DNA of 64,000 bases, from positions 9,980,665 through 10,044,664 of the forward strand of contig CM055115.1 in the NCBI GenBank assembly GCA_029204225.1, written 5' to 3'. The position numbers and the translations under genes are program-made. This DNA is from Diphasiastrum complanatum (Eukaryota > Streptophyta > Lycopodiopsida > Lycopodiales > Lycopodiaceae). The notes beneath the pieces are model-generated. The model searched no databases, was not told the origin of the DNA, and worked only from the letters and a program-made list of their open reading frames with translations. Shown here in pieces: positions 52,477-63,878 of this stretch. Each line of letters opens with the position of its first letter. Within the stretch, counting starts at the first letter, position 1.

Positions 52477-55400
52477 TGTTACGGCATTTCCCACTCAGGG
52501 GATCAAAGCTAGGGGACAACAACATAACATAATACAGCACCACTATGTGTTCAGTGTCGTGCTGTTACGAGAATGGTCGTACACGTCTCAAACACAAAGC
52601 TAACTAGGGTATCCCTGACATGTTCTATCGACCAAGCCGTACCTCTATAGCTAATAGAGGTTGTCCAAGCCACTTTAGACATAGCCTATAAAGGGTTATA
52701 CTCACTTTCCCAGTCTTCTTGAAACTCACGACCTGCAGTAATGATATCTTGCTCGCTTGCGAAGTTCCAGAGCTACCTCCTTCTCGTATTCTTCTCGAGG
52801 ATGTCTTCCAAAATTCTTGATGATATCATTTAAGTTTCCTAACACATACTCTGGCAATGGATTGGGAAGCCCTAGATGCAATTCAGTATATTGGGTAAAG
52901 GATCCTGCTAACTCTTTCCACGTAGAATCGTCACCCAACTCATACACTATAAGGGAACTACAGTCGACATTATGTCTAACTCTGAACAGTCTATCTCGAA
53001 CTAGGAGATGTCTATGGAAATCCCTGGAATAGAAATAATTATAAACCCTTCCATTTCTACTCAACTGGTAGAATTCACCTGGTAGAGCTAGCTCTTGTAA
53101 TCCTAACCTAGTCATAACAATTCAGGCCCAGATCTCGTCCTAATAGCACTTTGAAATTCTATGGAGCGTGTTGCTACCAAGACCCATGAGTTGTTCATTC
53201 TGATGTACATAGCTGTTTTGACTCTAAGTCCCTCATTATCAACTTCAATGGCTAAATCCCTAGCCCTTACAATTCCAATGGTGGTGTCTAATGATATCAG
53301 TTCTAGTGAAGCCCATCCAATTATTCTGACTATGGGACAATACCTCCTTGGGTTTGAGGTGTAGGCCATATACTAATTGACTGCTTCTCTAACATGTCAA
53401 GCTCTCAATATAACTAACACTCCTCAATCAATAATCATTCACATAAACCTCTATGCATGTGTGGGCTTCTAACATTTCTAGAAGAGGATCAGAATACAGA
53501 CATCCCTAGTCCTATCTAGCAGTGGTTATATGCAGGGCTCTGGAGCTGCTAGGATCTCTGCTAATCTAGCAGCACCAAAGATGGACACTATCTATTGTTG
53601 GTACATTATTTTTAGGCCTGTAAGGATGGTGATGTACTGATAAGGTGTAGCAGTGTACGGAATATTAGGACCTATGGGAGGGCTTGGATGAAACATTCTC
53701 GATGCTTATTGTCATTAGGTAGTGAATCATGGCTGTATTATATAACCCTTTCCAAAGTATTCGTTAAGTACACCCCTTCCATCTAAGTAGTCATGGGAGT
53801 TGTTCAAGTGTAGCGTGCAATTCAACAACCATCTTGGTTAGTAGATGGATGACAGTTAATAGTCAAGAACCGTGTGTTCCAACGGGTTATCTTGACTATT
53901 GTGGTTCTAGATGAAGACTAACAATAGGTTTGTTCTTAACTCATGTAGTGTGTTCCAACCACAATGAGCTTAACCTCACTCTTGTGTTCCAAGGAGACGA
54001 GGATGACTTGCTTAATTCATTCATCACATTCACTCAAGCAACATTCATCAAAGGCTTTCTCCATGCATTCAAACAAAAAGCAATTATTCTGAGCAAACTA
54101 GCAATCCTGCTAGAGTCTAAAACTATCATCACCTCAAATCACAACTATCCTGCATTTAACTTTCTCCTGAGACATAACAATACACTGTCTACGAGTTCTT
54201 TTAGCATGCTATAATCTTTCTTTATGAAGACATGGAAGTAAACAATATGCATTAAAGATTTTTCAATATGAATTTGTAATCACTTCTGCGACATCTACGA
54301 CATACACAATTGCATCATCTATAATAGATTGAATACGCAGGTAGCAGAGTGTGAGAACAAAATGAGGAAACTTACATGTCAGGTTCTCTTCTCAGGTCTC
54401 CTCCAGCTCCAGCCCGCAGGAAATCAGAGACCAATCATGCAAAGGTTAGGCTTCCGGAAGTGTGTAGTGTTGCTGGAGTTCACCTTGTAGACACCAAGAA
54501 GTGTTGCTCCTAAGTGCAGACTGGTTGCCAGAATGACTGATAGTCGTGCAGGATCCAAAGTGAGCTCATGCAGTTCACGGACAGCTTGATATCAGCTTCC
54601 TCATCAGTCTTCTACAAACTTTGTTTAGCAAGTTTCAATCGACAAAGCAACAGAGACAACATCCTTCGATTGCTCCATAGCAGACAACAACGACAGCTCT
54701 AGTTCAATTATTCTCACACAGAATATCCATTGCTAATAGCGATTCCCTCAATGGTTTTAGTAGCCTGATAACAAAGCTCTCACTCTCTCATAGACCGATG
54801 TTTGATATTCAATATTCAAACATTTGTGAAATGCACTTGATTAGCAGGAATACGTACAATTCATCATGCAGAACTTCCTCAGAATTATTGAAAAGTCTAT
54901 ACTCAGAACTGCACATATGGATCAGTGCTTTGATAGGAGTCATGGAATTAGTTATCTCATCACTATATAGAGACAGATAAAAGTATTCAGAGAATCCATA
55001 TTTCAAAAGTGATGTAAGATCAGTACAGACCATAATTAATACAACTGCTTAAATGCACGGTGAGCACTCCCATCGATTGAAGGTAATCTCTCAGTTTCAC
55101 ATCAAAGTAGTGATGTCTGCTCAGGCCCGATAGGTGCTGCTTAACGCAATCATGCTCATGTAGGTACTGAATCAATGGTCTCTTCAAATGATCGCACCAT
55201 AAACTGAAACTCGACTAAAAACTGAGTGGTATTCGCACGATCAATGACGATAGTTCTCAGCTGCAGCAGTAGCGATGGAATGCCTCAAATCTTTCATTGA
55301 GGATAGAGAGCAACATGATGATGCTTCTGTGAGCCAACACGTGTTCAGAGGATGCTCACGTTGTCAGCTAGGATTTATCTCCCTATCCCATCTGTCAATG

Positions 55401-56558
55401 ATCATGATCTGCATCAATCGCTCAGTATGCAGCCTCCACAAATATTAATCAAAGTACTTAATGCAACAACGTTGGTCAATCAAAATTTGGAGCTCTGAGA
55501 CTCTGCCCATATCAGCTCTTGAGCAGGAGTAGACTTAACCAGTAATCCATTGTTCTCATAATCAAAGTACCATTCCCCTGAAGCTCTACGTACTTGGGTG
55601 ATCAATACTCTCAGAAACAGGATATTCAACAGTACTGACGTCACTCAGAGTCAATGAGATGCCTTCAGCTACATATCTCTCCATGACCATATTGAAATCT
55701 ACCACACTCTCCATCTTTGATATGTGTTGGCTCTGTGACAATGATTTTGTCAGATCAACTCAAGAAATTATCAAACACAACGATCAGTTGCACGATCCTT
55801 TCGGCTCTCATGAAAGGAAAGTTGGTCACCATCACCCTCAACAAATTACGTAAAGAGGGAATATCACCATCGCACCTCTGCGAGGCTATTCGATAAAACA
55901 AACATGAAAGCATAATGATATGAAAAAACAGAGCTGGTTCTCGATCTGGTTCTGTTTGCGTGAGGCTGGCCATGCATGTATATCTGTCAACGGATGATGC
56001 CTTTGACCATTCAACATTTCATTTTCAAGGGTTCATGTAGACTTTTTTGGATTTGTGCCATGTGGACTCTTAAATAGTGTGGATAGGGCCAATGGGCACC
56101 CATGACCAAAGTACATGGCCCATGTGCGTCAATGTTCTCATCCAATATAAATGTCCCATTTGTTAACATGAGTCAAGGTCTTATGCCCGGTATTTCAAAT
56201 TCTGTCAGCATCCTTTTAAATTCGGGCAAGTATGAAGGTTTTGCCCATTTTGGTCCCATGGCCCATTGTCCTAGTATGATATTTGATACTTGTAGTGCCC
56301 AATTTTCTGGTGATGGTATGTCTCATTCGGCTTTTAATTGACGTTTTTGGTCCAAAAAGATCAGTTGGAGAAGAATGTTGGTCTTTGTCAAAAATTCTTG
56401 ACATTTTCCAAATATCCAGGTGCTCGAAAATAATGGCCAGTCTCTGATTTCCACATAGGCTGGATGAAAGGAGAACCTGAAAAAAAGTCTCAAACATCAT
56501 ATTATATTAATATAAAATTCGGTTACATTGGCAATCCACCGAAAATTCGGCAAGATCA
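52477..56558 (-). repeat. Gypsy-C solo LTR, about 4.08 kb
   Basis: Collinear with the 5' LTR at 31958-36211 from TGTTACGGCATTTCCC to CAAGATCA. Neither flank has a primer-binding site, polypurine tract or Gypsy-C internal sequence, so this is a solo LTR. Coding-like sequence of an unrelated gene lies on both sides. A clean 5-bp target duplication was not found (GTTAT on the left, TGGTT on the right), so inter-element recombination or later change is possible. Differences from the other LTR include short indels, for example at 34200-34320 compared with 54700. Confidence 0.78.
52726..53369 (-). CDS. ORF within the Gypsy-C solo LTR, copy 2, unknown family
   Basis: Two overlapping frames. The first, 53369-53112 (85 codons), has GWASLELISLDTTIGIVRAR, DLAIEVDNEGLRVKT and VLVATRSIEFQSAIRTRSGP. 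The second, 53115-52726 (129 codons), starts MTRLGLQELALPGEFYQL and has NGRVYNYFYSRDFHRHLLVR and LHLGLPNPLPEYVLGNLNDI. They overlap as ATGA, stop on start, and copy 1 has the same order. Together about 210 residues. The family is unknown. Conservation in two LTRs of otherwise diverged copies argues that it once coded a protein. Confidence 0.45.
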
Positions 56559-57797
56559 TGGTTCAAAACAGAAATTACACAGCCATTTCTAAGGCTGATT
56601 TAGTTATCAAGCCTTTCGGTAGTCCATTTTGGGTGGACTGGGACCCCTTCGGCTATGGCTATACGGGCCAAAAATTTTGCCGGTCACAAGTAGCATATTT
56701 GATGAAATAGCATGTCATTTCTTCTCTAGTTTAGCCCGATTTATCATGTCAAAAAATCGGCTAACAGTTATTCACACTGATATTGGACAGCTACAATATC
56801 GAGGTAGAACTACAAAAGACATAGTTGATAGTGGGATTTTTTTTTATGAATCAATGTACATTCTTGATACAAAAGGAAATTTTGGACAAATAGTACCAAT
56901 TCCATTACCTAGTTTTGAAAGTGATGAATGGATTGCACTAGATGCTACGGTTTCAAAATCATTTTGTTGCAAGATATATAATGATGTAAAAAATTTATTA
57001 AAAATGAGCACAAGATCAAAAACAGTCATACTGAGTTGGTTTATTTTCTTGAATATATGTGTGGATTTCTTTTCAAGTGTCAATGTACACAAAACCCCAT
57101 CGATGTTTGTATGCAAAAATTTATCAGATAGTTTATTATCTGAACTTATGGATGAAGGCTGGGACAAGAGATCAGATGGAGAAATAGAATGCAAAATTAA
57201 AATATCTTCCATGTGCTTCTGTTATCAAATTGAAAAACAAATGTTGAGCTTATGCTTCCATTATCAAAGATGGAAAAAAAATAAAGGTAAATGGGTGCTA
57301 CTTGATCAAGACTTGGAAGCCAGTGGCCATTCAAAACAAAAAAATATTGATATTATATACAATGATGTCGTTTTGACGTGTGTTGAGATGGAAGAAGATT
57401 GGAGTCTAAATTACATCAAGCGGGAACTATTGCTCCTACAAGATGATGTACTTTCAGACTTCAAATTCATTTTCAATGGTAAACTCGTAAGTAACAGTAA
57501 ACACTCGATCTTTTATGAATAGTTTCAATCAAAACTTTCTAATACAATCTCTATACTAATCGTAACTCACTTTGTATTAGTTTTATGCAGGTACGTAAAA
57601 GACATGAGCTCGAGACCAAATGCAGAGATATTGGCAAAACAATCCAACTTATGGAAGAACATTGAGATTCACTATTAGCAAATACATGCCAATCATCATG
57701 TCTTTTTATCAATATAGAAAATTGCATTCCAGTATTACACTATGGACACAACTTGATTGTAAGAATCTATATTGATATCAATAAAAGAAACCCATAA
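56559..57797 (+). pseudogene. Decayed gene with ubiquitin-like C-terminus, part after the solo LTR
   Basis: First block VQNRNYTAISKADLVIKPFG, WVDWDPFGYGYTGQ (56562-56710), then the 297-codon frame 56629-57522, coding-like from about 56750: RTTKDIVDSGIFFYESMYIL, GNFGQIVPIPLPSFESDEWI, LLSELMDEGWDKRSDGEIEC. The end (IDIIYNDVVLTCVEM, DWSLNYIKRELLLL, DFKFIFNGKL) looks like a ubiquitin fold: strand, helix starting at SLNYIKREL, strand plus GKLV. A perfect donor CTC|GTAAGT at 57486 and acceptor ATGCAG at 57590 splice in frame to VRKRHELETKCRDIGKT and a TGA at 57663; coding-like sequence continues to 57797. Function unknown. Confidence 0.45.
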
Positions 57798-57866
57798 ACG
57801 GGTTGTTTACATGTAAAATGATTGTATCTTTTTTTTTTTTATGTATCTCTATTTACAAACAAATAT

Positions 57867-59928
57867 CTATTTAATCAAATTTTCTATATTTTCTTTACCA
57901 GTAATAGGAACTGATAAAGGAACAGCTCCTATAATCTCGCCTTCCTCTGTTTCGAGAAGGGCCTCAATGTCTTTCAAGCCAAGAGGACTCTCTGCTATAA
58001 TATAGCCTTCCTCTGTATTAGAAAGGACTTCTATTTATTTTCGATCATATATAATAAGATTTGCATCCTCAGACAACCTGAAAGGTTGTTAAGGCAGGAG
58101 CAACTTGCTTTTGAGGGCCCTCGATCTCAGGTGCAATGCTTACACCGTTCTCGGCATAGGTTCTGATCAACGATTGCCGAAATCTATATACATCGTCAGG
58201 AGTATATGGCTCAAGAGTGAACTGTCATCACAAAACACGAGAATCAGCAAATTACAAACAATGATAAAAAAGAAATATGAATCAGAATGAAAGGAACTAC
58301 AAATGAACGGAATATTAACTTTTAAATATCTACATCCACTTGTAAATTATACCACTCAAAAAATAGCTTCGTATTGTACATGACAAACCATGCACAACTA
58401 AAAGCGTCCTTTTGTTATACACACTGCATATATAGAATGAAAATTAGTAATGTTATGGTAGATTATCTATTTATGCTATGATGATAGATTTGAACTAAAA
58501 ATGGAATACATGCATATTAGAGATAAATTGAATATACCTTGAGAGATCTAATGGTTATCTCTCCAACTGAGGTTGCCGTTGTCGAATGACATCATGAACT
58601 AGATAATCAAATTCTCTATGTGTATTTGCAACTGATTTTAATTTTACATTATTTATCTTTACAGAAAGAATGTTCAGGCTCCAATGCCGACTGCAACAAC
58701 CAAAATACGAATATCGATGAATCCATACTTATGAAAGCAATCCTTATTTATTAAAACAATGTCGCATGCAACAATCCAGATTAAAGCAACAAAAACAAAA
58801 GAGCAATCCTTACTTATTTTCATATGGAATCAAATAAAATTTTGCCACAAGACTGCATTCGATAAAATACACAGCCTTCTCAAAATTGGCTTCTTTTGCC
58901 TTTATCGCTCCTATGAAAAAAGGACTTACAACAAAAACTATACCATGGGAATCAAAACTAATACTATTCTGCAAAAAAGATCCTCCGGCTTCTACTATTA
59001 CATCTAAAATTTTTGAAGTTTTATCTTTCAGCTCGACACAAAATTTGGACCTAATCTAAAGCTTTTACTTGAATATGAAAAAAAAATCAAAAAATTTGCT
59101 AAGAAAATCAATTTTATTAGCTAGGTAGGCCTCATATTGGTTATAATGGTCAGAATTAAAATATACTTGGGCAGGATCGTATGAAATTCTTACAAAAAGA
59201 TTATGTACAAGAGCAGAAAAAGAAATAGATACAAAATTTACAGATTTCTCTATTATTTTGTCGAGCTCCTCTTGGGTAATCAACACTTTTGGTGAAGAAA
59301 CCTACTGAGGACTTGGATGAATAACAGGAGGAGGAAGGGGTGATGGTTCTTGATCTGAATCAGATTCTCCAGCATCTAACTCAGAGCTCAAGACGATACG
59401 GGGTCTCTTGGTCGGGATAACTATAGGAGGAAGAGAAGCAGTTGGCCTTCGAGATCCAGCCTTCTTGGGGATAGGCTGCTTCCTCTTCCTCCTAGAAGTA
59501 GTCGGCAAATTGGTTCTATCCAGAGGTAGGTCTCTAGAGGTGCTAGCGTTACCAACATGCAAACCATAATAACCGTCCCGAAGTCTTCTGAGAATGACGA
59601 AATCTTTTGGCATGATGGTGACACGCTTAGCAAGCACTGCCAAAAGACAAGTATCCTCAAAAAACTGGGACAAAAAATCTTCTGCAACAGCCTGTAAGGC
59701 CTGCATGGCTATCACGGCAAAACGAACATCTAGCCCAAGCGACTGAGTGACATTCCTTACAGATTGGCCGAAAGGAGCTCTAGGGATCAACAGTTCAACT
59801 CTGGAGTTTTCTAATCTCCCTCAGCCAGACCTGCTTCCTACCACATCTACAGCCAAAACTAGGGGGAACACGAGAAGAGGGCGCTTGAGATCGATACCGG
59901 AACTGAATATCAGTTTTGAGCGCAACAT
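57867..59928 (-). pseudogene. Histone H3-fold plus ULP1/SENP-like protease fusion gene
   Basis: Minus strand. H3 fold: LREIRKLQ (other frame, 59822-59801), then one frame from ELLIPRAPFGQSVRNV through MQALQAVAEDFLSQFFEDT to KRVTIMPKDFVILRRLRDG. A basic, Pro-rich linker follows (SRRKRKQPIPKK, PTKRPR). The same frame continues past TAG (59304) with ITQEELDKIIEKSV and, past TAA (59067) and TAG (59058), to FYLIPYEN. Intron 58813-58691 (GTAAGG..TTGCAG) joins this in frame to NRHWSLNIL, the ULP1 His box. Further exons hold QKDAFSCAWFV (58415-58370; Gln and Cys at C48 peptidase spacing) and PDDVYRFRQSLIR, ending at 57867 after TEEGYIIAES / TEEGEIIGAV. The expected catalytic Asp is Lys. Frameshift and stops make it a pseudogene or a gene with unresolved splicing. 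Confidence 0.6.
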
Positions 59929-60104
59929 ATACAGAGAGTATTTTAAGAAATGAGATGCGCGCTCAAAAGCGATATTGGACTGACAGCGGTATCGGCCTCG
60001 AGTGCACTGTGAGAAGGCGGACGATTAATTGATTTAAGGGCGTGCTTGAGAGCGATATTGGGAGCTAAAAACGAAAATTTTGCGAAAAAAAATGAAAATT
60101 CCGA

Positions 60105-60345
60105 GGACTTATATATACAAAATTTTTGCACGTGTGAAAAGACGATGGAAGACACATGTCGTCATTTGACACGTCCACGTGGAATGTCCGTACTGACAAT
60201 GATAACCTCATTATGAGGCCACGTGGGTTGGGACATGTGCACAAATCCCTTTTCGACGCTTGTGATTCTCGCACGTGACAGATGTTAGATCAATTATTGT
60301 CTGTATGGCATATTAATTCTACCCAATCATACATTGACACGTGTT
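60105..60345 (-). promoter_or_regulatory. Promoter of the H3/ULP1-like gene: TATA box and five G-boxes
   Basis: Minus-strand TATATATAA at 60117-60109 lies about 190 bp before the first candidate Met (59928). CACGTG occurs at 60129, 60176, 60220, 60272 and 60338, five times in 215 bp. These palindromes bind plant bZIP and bHLH factors. The density is far above the rest of the window. The 60118-60360 stretch has no transposon similarity that I can see. Confidence 0.6.
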
Positions 60346-60358
60346 CCTTGGTAACTCC

Positions 60359-63300
60359 TCCACATGTGTAAAAGCCATTCACAATGACTTTCATTGTTAT
60401 CAAACCACTCGGTTGTCATCCTATTCAGTGCTGAATGGACAACCTTGGCTTTATCAATCAAACGCAAGTGTACATTGAAAATCCAGAGAGCTGAGATTTC
60501 AGACTGGTGAGACCAATAACCGAGGTAAGCCAGCAGAACAAATCATAACCTGGAGTCATGACAAATATGAAGGTGAAACTCCTTTGTTGGACACCAGCTT
60601 TACATCAGAAGAATCTTCGTATGCCTTGAATATTTTTTCCAATGAATCTGATATTGAAGTGTAGTACTTTGAATGTTATGAGAATGCTGATGACGAAGAA
60701 TTCTTCGATGTCTGCGACGCTGAAGCGGATGTTTCGTATGAAGAAATTAACGTTCAGACACGAACTCGAAAGAGTCTGACGATTAGTCTGACGAATCTGA
60801 ACACGAATTTGGTAACAGGAACCAGGTTGACGACAAGAAAACATCTATGGAGTCAACCATGTGCGAAATTCATGGCCATACCAAGGCCAGTATGAAAGAA
60901 GGTATCATTTTACCAGATTCTACTAAACTGATTGAACTTGCACCTGGCAGATTTGTGCATGTTTCAAATTCACTTGGAGAATCGGAGTTAGTGGAATTCA
61001 CTGAACTATTGATGGAGTATCAAGATGTTTTTGCCTGGTCGCTCGACGATTTGAAGGGTATACCTACAGAATTTGGAGAGCACCGAATTGATCTTAAGGA
61101 AGATGCTGTACCTATTCGACAAAAATAGTATCGTCTCAATTCTAAGTTCCCTCTCATGGTTAAGAACGAACTTAACAAGCACCTTAAGGCAGGTATAATC
61201 TATTTCGTCTTAAGTAGTGAATGGGTTTCACCCATTGTTGTCATCCCAAAGAAGAAGACTGGCAAAATACGGATATGCTAGGATTTCCGCAAACTCAATG
61301 CTGCCACAAGGAAGGACCATCATCCTCTGCCTTTCACTGATTTCATCCTGGATCAGGTTGCTCTTCAAGAGCGTTACAATTTTTGTGACGGCTTTTCTGG
61401 ATATAAGGAGTGCAAAAGGAGAATCGTTCAAAGACCACATTAACTACAGATTGGGGCACTTATGCCTACAACAAAATGCCCTTTGGTCTTTGTAACGCTC
61501 CAGCGACTTTTCAGCAAATAATGATCTTAATTTTTGCTACCTTCCTGAGAACTTCTCTCGAAATATTTATTGATGATTTCTGTGTATATAGTGATATAAA
61601 GACACACCTACAGAAGCTGAAATTAACATTGCAACGGTGTCGAGATACTTGTTTATCTCTTCATCCAGAGAAATATTTTTCTGGTATGAAAGAAGGAATA
61701 TCGCTTGGACACAGAATATCTAACAGAGAAATAGAAGTCGACAAAGATAAAGTTGAGCTTATAAAGAATCTCCAGATACCAACCAATTTACGTGAACTAA
61801 GAGCTTTTTTAGGACATGTTGGCTATTACAGGAGATTTATTTAAAATCATGCTTCTATTGTTGCCTCTCTTACACATCTACTGAAGACACAAGTAGAATA
61901 CTTGTGGACGAATGAACAGAAGAAAGCATTCGCAGATCTTAAGCACAGGTTGATCAATGCTCCTATTCTGAGACCACCCAACTGGGCTATTTTATTTCAC
62001 AGTTATGTGGATGTTTTCGCATTTGCTATTGGCGTCTGTCTAAGCCAGAAGGACGACCAGAAGAAGGATCATCCCATTTACTATGCGATTCGATAGCTCA
62101 GTGCATCAGAGAAAAATTATTCGGCTACAGAAAGGGAAGCACTTGGCATGATTTTCACTATTAAAAAATTTCGGCATTATCTGCTGGGATATGCATTTAT
62201 TTTTCATGTGGATCATTATGCTCTTAAGTATCTTGTAAATAAACCAAATCTATTAGGACGAATTGCTCGATGGATTCTACTTCTGCAGGAATTTACTTAT
62301 CAAGTAGAGCTTCGTCAAGAAAAATATTATACGAATGTTGATTATCTATCGCGACTCAGCACCGAAAAAACCGAAGACCCTATCAATGATGATTTTCTAG
62401 ACGAACATTTATTCGAGATTTCATCTACAAATTCACTATATTCTGATATTATTATTTATCTTAAGGATCAAATATATCCGAATGATTACAATTTGGAGCA
62501 AAAGACAGTTTTTCAATATAAGGTAGCACCTTATACAATTATTAACAACGTTCTATACAAGCTTGGTGCTGACCATCAACTACGAAGATGTCTCAAAACT
62601 GAAGACATTAAAAAGGTCGTTAAAGCCTTACACTCAGAAGATACTAGTGGACATTTTGCTTTGAAGAATACAGTTAATAAGATATTCATTGTCAAGTATT
62701 GGTGGCCAACAATGTTCAAGGATGTATCAAATTTTATTCATTCATGTGATCCATGCTAGAGATATGGTAAGCCTACAAAAGCAATGAATTGGTCGTTGAC
62801 ACCAATCCTACCTCTTGCACCATTCGAGAAGTGGGGGATTGAATTTGTCGGTCCAATCAAACCTGTTACCCGGCATACGAAATGTCGTTATATTCTAGTT
62901 GCAACGGATTATGCTACCAAGAATATTGAAGCAGAGGCGACGAAACGAAACGATGCGAAAACTGTCACGACGTTCTTATTCAAAAGTATAATCACAAGAT
63001 ATGGTTGCCCACTAGAACTTGTAAGTGATCGAGGTACACATTTTTTAAATGACACTATATGGTTGATGACAACTTATTTCCTGATCAAACACAGAAAAAC
63101 TACATTGTATAATCCAAAAGCAAGCGGGTTGACAGAAAGAACTAATGGAATCTTATGTAAGATCCTGACTAAAATTACTATTGCACATCCAACAGATTGG
63201 GATCAGAAACTACCATCAGTTCTTTGGGCTTATCACAACACACAAAAAATCACGACGAAATAGACACCATATTTTCTTACATATGGTATGCATCCTATTT

Positions 63301-63680
63301 TTCCAATTGAATTTGAGGTGAAAACCTTTCGTATTCAAGCTCAACGAACAGATGCAAAATGTCTAAACGAAAGGTTGACTAATATTGAAGAACTAGCTGA
63401 AGCTTGAGAGACTTCACAAAAACTAACGGAGGAAATCCAGAAACAAAGAAAGAAGAAATATGATAGTCATATAAAAAAATGTGATCTTAAATCTGATGAT
63501 CATGTGCTGATATATGACAGTCGTCATCAAAAGTTCCTTGGAAAACTCCATATGCGATGGCTTGGACCTTATAAAGTCATAGAGGTGTTTGACAATGGTT
63601 CTGTGCAATTTCAATCAATTGAAGGTGAACTATTACCTACACGTACTAACGGGTCTAGACTGAAGAAATACTACCTTTGA
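60359..63680 (+). pseudogene. Gypsy-B copy Y: protease end to integrase
   Basis: The fullest Gypsy-B copy. Protease end (LNGQPWLYQSNA-type), reverse transcriptase with SEWVSPIVVIPKKK, MPFGLCNAPATFQQI and intact FIDDFCVYSD (61569-61598), LRAFLGHVGYYRRFI, RNase H (APILRPPNW; MIFTIKKFRHYLLGYAF), zinc end HSCDPC, integrase WGIEFVGPIKPVT, VATDYATKN, SDRGTHF, GLTERTNG, WAYHNTQK, and a C-terminus with MRWLGPYKVIEVF to NGSRLKKYYL* at 63680. Stops at 61126, 61279, 61842, 62094, 62757, 63261 and 63404; most are TAG or TAA where the family pattern has Gln. It starts at the same point as copy X. Confidence 0.94.
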
Positions 63681-63830
63681 CAAAAAAATTTATTTTATTT
63701 TTATTTTTTCTATTTTTATTATTTTCTAGTATTTTTCTGAAATTAATCGAGAATTTTCTTGTCTAAATTTTTTTCGCGACTTTTTTTTATTTTTTTTCTA
63801 GAAATTGAAAATGAAATAAAATGTGACACT
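63681..63830. other. AT-rich 3' sequence between Gypsy-B and Copia-B
   Basis: Low-complexity T-rich sequence after the Gypsy-B stop, the reverse complement of 42590-42760. It bridges the convergent Gypsy-B and Copia-B; no LTR of Gypsy-B is present. Confidence 0.7.
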
Positions 63831-63878
63831 GTGGTAAAAATCGATTAGTTGATTGGTAAGAAGGAGAATAATCCAACA
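63831..63878 (-). repeat. Copia-B LTR start
   Basis: Minus strand TGTTGGATTATTCTCC from 63878, followed by about 45 bp that match 18827 and 42538. It is cut by AT-rich Gypsy-B tail sequence, so only the first part of the LTR is present. Confidence 0.8.

Noticed and set aside
56844-57212. 122-codon minus-strand frame
   Set aside because: It lies opposite the longer plus-strand frame, which has an in-frame intron and collinear coding blocks; the minus frame shows no domain.
58808-59060. PCNA-like sliding clamp in the block VELKDKTSKILDVIVEAGG
   Set aside because: Resemblance is limited to one helix. The frame leads straight into an IPYENNRHWSL box, which fits a ULP1-like protease much better.
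59302-59842. Centromeric histone CENH3
   Set aside because: The loop 1 insertion and the Trp at the start of helix 2 usual in CENH3 are missing, and KRVTIMPKD is that of ordinary H3; a divergent H3 is the safer call.
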